From the NCBI GenBank assembly GCA_038329675.1, contig JBBQNE010000017.1:1-35996 (forward strand): a stretch of DNA of 35,996 nt, written 5' to 3'. The notes below the pieces were generated by a model. It searched no databases, was not told where the DNA came from, and was given only the letters and a program-made list of their open reading frames with translations. Shown here piece by piece: positions 31,943 through 35,996 of this stretch (position 1 is its first letter; each line of letters starts with the position of its first letter). The position numbers and the translations under genes are program-made. The stretch comes from JANXVY01 sp038329675 (GTDB taxonomy: Bacteria > Pseudomonadota > Alphaproteobacteria > Rhizobiales > Hyphomicrobiaceae).

Positions 31943-33391
31943 GTGGAGTTCGTTTTGCAACAACGCAGCCCAGCATCGACCGCCGTCAGAAGCGCTCGCG
32001 TCGACAGTATCGCACCCACTCCGCGAGCCGCCGACACCCAACGTGAGGCGCGAACTTTACGTGCGGCGGTCTCAGCCTCGCGCCGCCTATCACTTGATCT
32101 TGTTAAGCCGCTGACCGACGAAGATCAGGTCGTGCAGGCGATGGATGACGCCTCACCGACAAAGTGGCACCTCGCCCATACAACGTGGTTTTATGAGACG
32201 TTCGTGCTCAAGCCACACTTGCCGCGATATCGCGTCTTCGATGACGCCTTCGATTATTGCTTCAACTCCTACTATGACACCGTCGGCACACGTCATCCCC
32301 GCGGGCATCGCGGCGTGCTAACGCGTCCATCGGCAGCCATTGTGCGCGCGTACCGAGCCCACGTCGACGAGGCGCTCGACGCGCTGTTCGACACCGGCCG
32401 GCCAGATAGTAATCCAGCGCTCGCCGGGCTGCTTGAAATTGGCGTCAATCATGAGCAGCAACATCAAGAATTGCTGCTGACCGACATCCTCGCATTATTT
32501 GCAGCCCAACCCTTACGACCTGCCTACTCACAGTATTGCGGCAACCGCGCCGTCGTCCCGACCAGCGTCGGAGGTTACGTCAAACACGACGGCGGGATCC
32601 ATGCGATTGGCCATGGTGGCGATGGCTACCACTTCGACTGCGAGGGCCCGCGCCACGAGGTGCTGTTAGGCCCCTACAAACTCGCCTCACGCCTCGTCAC
32701 CAATCGCGAATGGTTAGCCTTCATCGACGATGGCGGATACGGCACGCCGCTCCTTTGGCTGGCCGACGGATGGGCCGCTGTCCGCAGCCAGGGTTGGACC
32801 GCACCTGGTTACTGGGAAAATGTCGACGGCGCGTGGCATCAAATGACGTTGCGCGGGCGCATTGCACTGGAGCTCGAAGCCCCGGTCTGCCACGTCAGCT
32901 ACTTCGAAGCCGACGCGTTCGCGCGCTGGGCTGGAAAACGGCTGCCGCTCGAAGCCGAATGGGAAGTCGCGGCCGCCCGGCTAACGGCCGAGGGCAACAC
33001 CCCAGGCGGCAACACCCCAGGCGGCAACACCCAAGCCGGCAACACTTTCGGCGGTAACACCCAAGCCGGCAACACTTTCGGCGGTAACACCCTAGGAACC
33101 GGCGAACTACGACCACGTCCAGCTCGCGACAACGCTGAGCCGCGATTGCAGCAGCTTTTCGGCGACGTTTGGGAATGGACCGCCAGTCCGTTCGTCGGCT
33201 ACCCCGGTTATCGACCGCCCACAGGCGCGCTGGGTGAATACAACGGCAAATTTATGAACGGCCAATATGTGTTGCGTGGGTCATCGTGCGTGACGCCCGA
33301 TGGCCATTCGCGCGCGACCTATCGCAACTTCTTCTACCCCCACCAGCGCTGGCAGTTCATGGGTCTGCGCCTCGCGGAGGATGCATCATGA
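31943..33391 (+). CDS. egtB: Ergothioneine sulfoxide synthase EgtB
   Basis: A 482-residue nonheme iron enzyme that couples trimethylhistidine (hercynine) to a thiol donor with O2. The N-terminal DinB-like domain supplies the iron ligands: His79 in KWHLAHTTWFYE and His170 and His174 in NHEQQHQELL. The C-terminal FGE-sulfatase domain has APVCHVSYFEADAFARWAGKRLPLEAEWE, LFGDVWEWTASPF and RGSSCVTPDGHSRATYRNFF. A loop between these motifs has been expanded by seven 15-bp repeats. The start is a GTG at 31943 with AAGAG just upstream; about 45 residues before the DinB core are variable, so a later start is possible. The stop overlaps the egtD ATG. egtA and egtC are absent, so the thiol donor cannot be inferred from context. 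Confidence 0.94.
   Translation: MEFVLQQRSPASTAVRSARVDSIAPTPRAADTQREARTLRAAVSASRRLSLDLVKPLTDEDQVVQAMDDASPTKWHLAHTTWFYETFVLKPHLPRYRVFDDAFDYCFNSYYDTVGTRHPRGHRGVLTRPSAAIVRAYRAHVDEALDALFDTGRPDSNPALAGLLEIGVNHEQQHQELLLTDILALFAAQPLRPAYSQYCGNRAVVPTSVGGYVKHDGGIHAIGHGGDGYHFDCEGPRHEVLLGPYKLASRLVTNREWLAFIDDGGYGTPLLWLADGWAAVRSQGWTAPGYWENVDGAWHQMTLRGRIALELEAPVCHVSYFEADAFARWAGKRLPLEAEWEVAAARLTAEGNTPGGNTPGGNTQAGNTFGGNTQAGNTFGGNTLGTGELRPRPARDNAEPRLQQLFGDVWEWTASPFVGYPGYRPPTGALGEYNGKFMNGQYVLRGSSCVTPDGHSRATYRNFFYPHQRWQFMGLRLAEDAS
32993..33097 (+). repeat. 15-bp in-frame tandem repeat, seven copies, inside egtB
   Basis: Seven units of GGC AAC AC(C/T) NNN (G/C)GN run from 32993 to 33097 and encode G-N-T-P-G, G-N-T-P-G, G-N-T-Q-A, G-N-T-F-G, G-N-T-Q-A, G-N-T-F-G and G-N-T-L-G. 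Units 4-5 and 6-7 form a 30-bp higher-order duplication, showing more than one expansion event. The site is the variable loop between the EAEWE and FGDVWEWT motifs. Confidence 0.95.
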
Positions 33392-34362
33392 CCAAATCTG
33401 CCCAACCCAACCGATTGCAGCTAGAAGCAGCCGACGGCGGCCCTTCGCCGTTTGCTAACGATGTGATCAAGGGGCTATCGCGCAGCCGCAAATCCATCCC
33501 GCCGCAGTGGTTTTATGACGCGCGCGGGAGCGAATTATTCGAAGAAATAACCGCCCAGCCCGAATACTATCCAACCCGCACAGAAATCACGATCCTGCGC
33601 GACGCGTCGAGGGAACTTGCAGCTTTGCTGGGGCCAGACGCCGTGCTCGTCGAGCCAGGTTCCGGGTCGAGCGTCAAAACCGAGATTGTGCTTGGCGCGA
33701 TGGAGCGACCTGCCCAGTATGTCGGCATCGAGATATCAGGCACAGCGCTTGGTGCAGCGGCCGAACGCTTGCAAAGCCGCTATCCCGACCTGCTTGTGAC
33801 GACCCAGGTTGGCGACTTTACAACCGTCGACACGATTCACGACGCGCTCGCAGGCCACCCCCGGCACGTGTTCTTCCCCGGCTCTACGATCGGCAACTTC
33901 GAGCCACTGGCCGCAGGCGCTCTCCTTGGCCGGTTCGGCGGGCTATGTAGCCGGGACGGCGTGCTGCTGATCGGGATTGATCTGCGAAAAAGCCTGGACG
34001 TGCTGATCCCCGCCTACGACGATCGAGCTGGCGTCACTGCCGCGTTCAACCTCAACTTGCTCCGTCGCATCAATCGCGAACTCGGCGGCACGTTCGATGT
34101 CTCCGCATTTGAACATCGCGTACGTTACGATATGGCCGAAAACCGGATCGAGATGCACCTCGTCGCGCGGTCTGCACAACGCGTCGTGGTGTCAAACCGC
34201 ACGTTTGAATTCGCAGCGGGCGAAACCATCCATACTGAAAATTCATACAAATATACAATCGAGGCGTTTGCAGCGCTAGCCGGGTCCGCAGGGCTGTCGG
34301 TCACCAATCGCTGGCTCGACGCTCGCGGCTGGTTTGCGCTTGTTGCCTTGCGGCCGACCTAA
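33388..34362 (+). CDS. egtD: L-histidine N-alpha-methyltransferase EgtD
   Basis: A 324-residue SAM-dependent enzyme that trimethylates histidine to hercynine, the first step of ergothioneine synthesis. Typical parts are KSIPPQWFYDARGSELFEEI, YYPTRTE, the SAM motif VEPGSGSSVKT at about 88-98, FFPGSTIGNFEP, and the C-terminal GETIHTENSYKYT, which contains the Glu and Ser that bind the histidine amino group. Length matches the family. The ATG at 33388 overlaps the egtB stop (ATGA), so a two-gene unit makes hercynine and then its sulfoxide. A frame open to 33286 lies inside egtB and is not used. It ends 58 bp from the convergent mraZ stop. Confidence 0.96.
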   Translation: MTKSAQPNRLQLEAADGGPSPFANDVIKGLSRSRKSIPPQWFYDARGSELFEEITAQPEYYPTRTEITILRDASRELAALLGPDAVLVEPGSGSSVKTEIVLGAMERPAQYVGIEISGTALGAAAERLQSRYPDLLVTTQVGDFTTVDTIHDALAGHPRHVFFPGSTIGNFEPLAAGALLGRFGGLCSRDGVLLIGIDLRKSLDVLIPAYDDRAGVTAAFNLNLLRRINRELGGTFDVSAFEHRVRYDMAENRIEMHLVARSAQRVVVSNRTFEFAAGETIHTENSYKYTIEAFAALAGSAGLSVTNRWLDARGWFALVALRPT

Positions 34363-34420
34363 GAAATCGATTGGCGGTCGGCACACGAGCCGTCCACCAA
34401 CCCAACAGTCGCCCACCTTC

Positions 34421-34948
34421 TTATCCGCCGCTGCCAGCGAACAACTTGCGGTGCTCTTGGGCTTTATCGCGGGCTAGTTCACGCCGCCGGGCAAACGCGT
34501 CAGGGTCCCAGATTTGGAACTTGTCGCCAAGCCCAACGAAGGTGACGCTACCGCCCGCTCCGCTTGAACCACCATCGACTTGTGCCGTGTCGCGCCCAGC
34601 TGTGCCTTGGCGCCCGAAACCCGCGTGCGTGCGGAGGCTTTCAGGAATGACGATACGGCCGTCCCCGTCGATCGTGAGGATGTGGACCTCGCCATAAAGC
34701 GCGACAGACAATTGATCCCGCTCGTCCGAATAGTCTGGCAGGCCTGCGAGAAGCCCATCGATTTTCTTCGCAAGTCTCTCGCCGCCGCAATCAAGGGCTG
34801 GAGCATCGAGCGAGGGGTAACAGTAGATGCCTGTCCCGTCGGCGCCTTGGTAACGGTCGCGTTCGAGGACGGCCCGGAAGGCAGCCGGAACTGAGACGCG
34901 CCCTTTGGCATCGATCTTGTTGGTAATAGTTGAGACAAAGCGGTCCAT
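34421..34948 (-). CDS. mraZ: Transcriptional regulator MraZ
   Basis: A 175-residue DNA-binding protein with two AbrB-like SpoVT folds that forms a ring and regulates the dcw cluster. Both DxxxR motifs are present (DAKGR at 13-17 and DGDGR at 94-98), with MDRFVSTITNKIDAKGRVSVPAAF at the N-terminus. An extra Gly/Ser/Thr-rich loop at about 112-133 makes it longer than the usual 140-155 residues. The ATG at 34948 matches the family N-terminus; the frame is open to 35017. Its expected partner rsmH is not adjacent. The TGGG repeat array that MraZ would bind lies about 370 bp upstream. Confidence 0.95.
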   Translation of the reverse strand: MDRFVSTITNKIDAKGRVSVPAAFRAVLERDRYQGADGTGIYCYPSLDAPALDCGGERLAKKIDGLLAGLPDYSDERDQLSVALYGEVHILTIDGDGRIVIPESLRTHAGFGRQGTAGRDTAQVDGGSSGAGGSVTFVGLGDKFQIWDPDAFARRRELARDKAQEHRKLFAGSGG

Positions 34949-35188
34949 CCCTGGTCGAACGTTTCCCCTGCCGACGCCAACACCACGAACACGACCGCGT
35001 CTAAATCCCGCCGCCAAACCTCGATCTTGCGAACCCGACCCGATGTTTTTGGCGGGGCGCGCCGCCGCTCAGATCCCCATCCAAGCGGCGGCCTTCAACG
35101 TCCCTCCCGAACCGTCACACCGCCGTGCCGCTCACCGCGACCCGATGGCCCGTAACGCGTTGCCAAGCGTCACGCCGCCAATTCTGCC

Positions 35189-35214
35189 CCGTCCGACGAT
35201 GCCGTCCGACGATG
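35189..35214. repeat. 13-bp direct repeat upstream of mraZ
   Basis: CCGTCCGACGATG occurs twice head to tail (35189-35201 and 35202-35214) in the long mraZ leader. The period is not a multiple of three. No function is evident. Confidence 0.75.
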
Positions 35215-35313
35215 CCTCGCTGGCCGTGCGTTGCCCGTGGCGGTCTTCGTCCAGCTGGCCCTCACCGCTGAACGCGCCCTGCCACGGGCCTAGCCCGCCA
35301 CCGGAATGGCGTC

Positions 35314-35358
35314 TGGGCCGCTCTGGGATCTCATGGGATTGTATGGAAGTCAACGGGC
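35314..35358. promoter_or_regulatory. Phased TGGG repeats, candidate MraZ box
   Basis: On the + strand five 5-mers stand at an exact 10-bp pitch: TGGGC (35314), TGGGA (35324), TGGGA (35334), TGGAA (35344), CGGGC (35354). Direct TGGG repeats with 5-bp spacers are the known binding site of MraZ, which uses them to regulate its own dcw promoter. Here they read on the strand opposite to mraZ. Confidence 0.55.
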
Positions 35359-35431
35359 AAGCCCGGAATATGGAGGGTTTGTGCCCGGTTCTCCACAGTG
35401 TGTTCGGACTAAGACGGCCGCGATGCCGCAC

Positions 35432-35461
35432 AAAAAAGCCGGGCTGCGGTCGCAACCCGGC
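35432..35461 (-). terminator. Intrinsic terminator of the gene at 35517
   Basis: On the minus strand a GC-rich hairpin (GCCGGG paired with CCCGGC, then after one mismatch TGCG with CGCA) is followed at once by six T. It lies 55 bp after the stop of the coiled-coil protein gene and separates it from mraZ. Confidence 0.8.
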
Positions 35462-35516
35462 GTCGAGGATCGAATTTCGGTTTGCGTCGTCGAGCAATCG
35501 GCGCGCGGTCAGCCCA

Positions 35517-35996
35517 TCACAGCGGCGTGCCCCGGTCGTCTTTACCCTCAAGCCGCTGCATGCGTTCGCGGATCGTTTTCATCATCCGCTCGAGGTAATC
35601 GAAGGCCTGTTCGACGTCTTTTTCCGTTGGCAGCTTGGGTTTCGCCTCGGCTGTTTTGGTGCCGTCTTTGTCTGGGTCACCGATGCCAGCGATCTCGTCC
35701 ATCGCGCGAAGCTTGTCCTTCAAAGACGCGATCTCAGTTTCAAGCGACGTGATCTTTGATCGCAGGTCTTGCTCGCCATCTTTGACCGGCGCACACGACC
35801 AATCGCCGCCAGTCCGCGTGCAAAACGACACCGCACCCGTTGCCGTGTCGAGCCGCAACATCCCGCCGTCAGCTGGCGACATCGCATAGCGCCCCGCCAC
35901 ATCGGCCCCAGCTCCAGACGACATCAGCGCCAAACCCGCGAACACGGCCACCGCGGGAGCAAGCGCCAGCGAGGTATGTCGAAATTGAATAGGCAT
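35517..35996 (-). CDS. Secreted protein with coiled coil, unknown function
   Basis: A 159-residue protein not assigned to a named family. It has a signal peptide (LALAPAVAVFAGLALMSSGAGA), a small N-terminal domain with two Cys (GAVSFCTRTGGDWSCAPV) that could form a disulfide, then a coiled coil (LRSKITSLETEIASLKDKLRAM), a charged linker, and a second amphipathic helix (VEQAFDYLERMMKTIRERMQRLE). The N-terminal part (GRYAMSPADGGMLRLDTATGAVSFC) looks like a small beta unit common in alphaproteobacterial envelope proteins. The ATG occupies the last three bases of the window, so a longer start or an upstream partner cannot be excluded. A strong terminator follows it. Confidence 0.75.
   Translation of the reverse strand: MPIQFRHTSLALAPAVAVFAGLALMSSGAGADVAGRYAMSPADGGMLRLDTATGAVSFCTRTGGDWSCAPVKDGEQDLRSKITSLETEIASLKDKLRAMDEIAGIGDPDKDGTKTAEAKPKLPTEKDVEQAFDYLERMMKTIRERMQRLEGKDDRGTPL

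Larger units (their letters stand above)
34949..35516. other. Upstream region of mraZ
   Basis: This 568-bp gene-free stretch holds, in the mraZ-sense direction, the intrinsic terminator of the upstream gene (35432-35461), the TGGG repeat array (35314-35358) and about 365 bp of leader before mraZ with a 13-bp direct repeat. I could not find a convincing -35/-10 pair; TACAAT on the minus strand near 35340 has no -35 at the right distance. Confidence 0.5.

Noticed and set aside
32993..33097. CRISPR-like array in egtB
   Set aside because: Units are contiguous 15-mers without spacers and are read in frame inside a conserved gene.
1..35996. tRNA, rRNA or mobile element
   Set aside because: I saw no tRNA-like cloverleaf with a TTCGA arm, no rRNA, no transposase or integrase gene, and no terminal inverted repeats.

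Overview
The window is ordinary GC-rich alphaproteobacterial chromosome, most likely Hyphomicrobiales (Rhizobiales). The pointers are a hisC-tyrC pair divergent from metX, the rplU-rpmA-GNAT-obgE block, a CpaC/CpaD pilus pair, a CsgH-like protein and an FtsL-FtsI-RsmH-MraZ division cluster. I assign the order by gene order and protein style only. I see no rRNA, tRNA, insertion sequence, prophage or CRISPR array.

Layout. 1-3963: a small secreted CsgH-like protein (+), an AraC/O6-methylguanine methyltransferase (-), and the outer-membrane part of a Tad/Cpa pilus, cpaC-cpaD (-). 3964-4488: a gene-free spacer holding two tandem repeats. 4489-9376: a ribosome block on the minus strand, read rplU, rpmA, a Uma2-type nuclease-fold protein, an RtcB-type RNA ligase, a GNAT acetyltransferase, obgE. 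9803-21701: an Ntn-hydrolase of the acid ceramidase/NAAA type (+), then an envelope block: an L,D-transpeptidase (+), a small zincin (-), and pbpC coupled to yfaS (-), the bacterial alpha-2-macroglobulin with its PBP1C partner. 22139-26570: a glutathione S-transferase, metX, and hisC-tyrC. 26573-27316: a wrecked HigB-type toxin gene in front of an intact HigA-type antitoxin, with a palindromic operator still in place. 27400-28125: a class I glutamine amidotransferase. 28138-34948: the start of the dcw cell-division cluster (mraZ, rsmH, ftsL, ftsI on minus), split between mraZ and rsmH by an opposite-strand DUF427-egtB-egtD block for ergothioneine synthesis. 34949-35516: the mraZ upstream region, with a phased TGGG repeat array and an intrinsic terminator. 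35517-35996: a secreted coiled-coil protein.

Two themes stand out. First, conserved operons are interrupted: dcw by the ergothioneine genes, rplU-rpmA-obgE by Uma2 and rtcB, and the Tad pilus operon is reduced to cpaCD. Second, short tandem duplications are frequent. In coding sequence the periods are 12 or 15 bp and lie in dispensable tails or loops of core proteins (HisC, TyrC, FtsL, EgtB). In non-coding DNA the periods are 13, 14 and 17 bp. MraZ, FtsI and YfaS also carry extra low-complexity loops. I found no clearly new multi-gene system. The best leads are the egtBD insertion inside dcw, the decayed toxin-antitoxin pair with its preserved operator, and the tandem-repeat habit.
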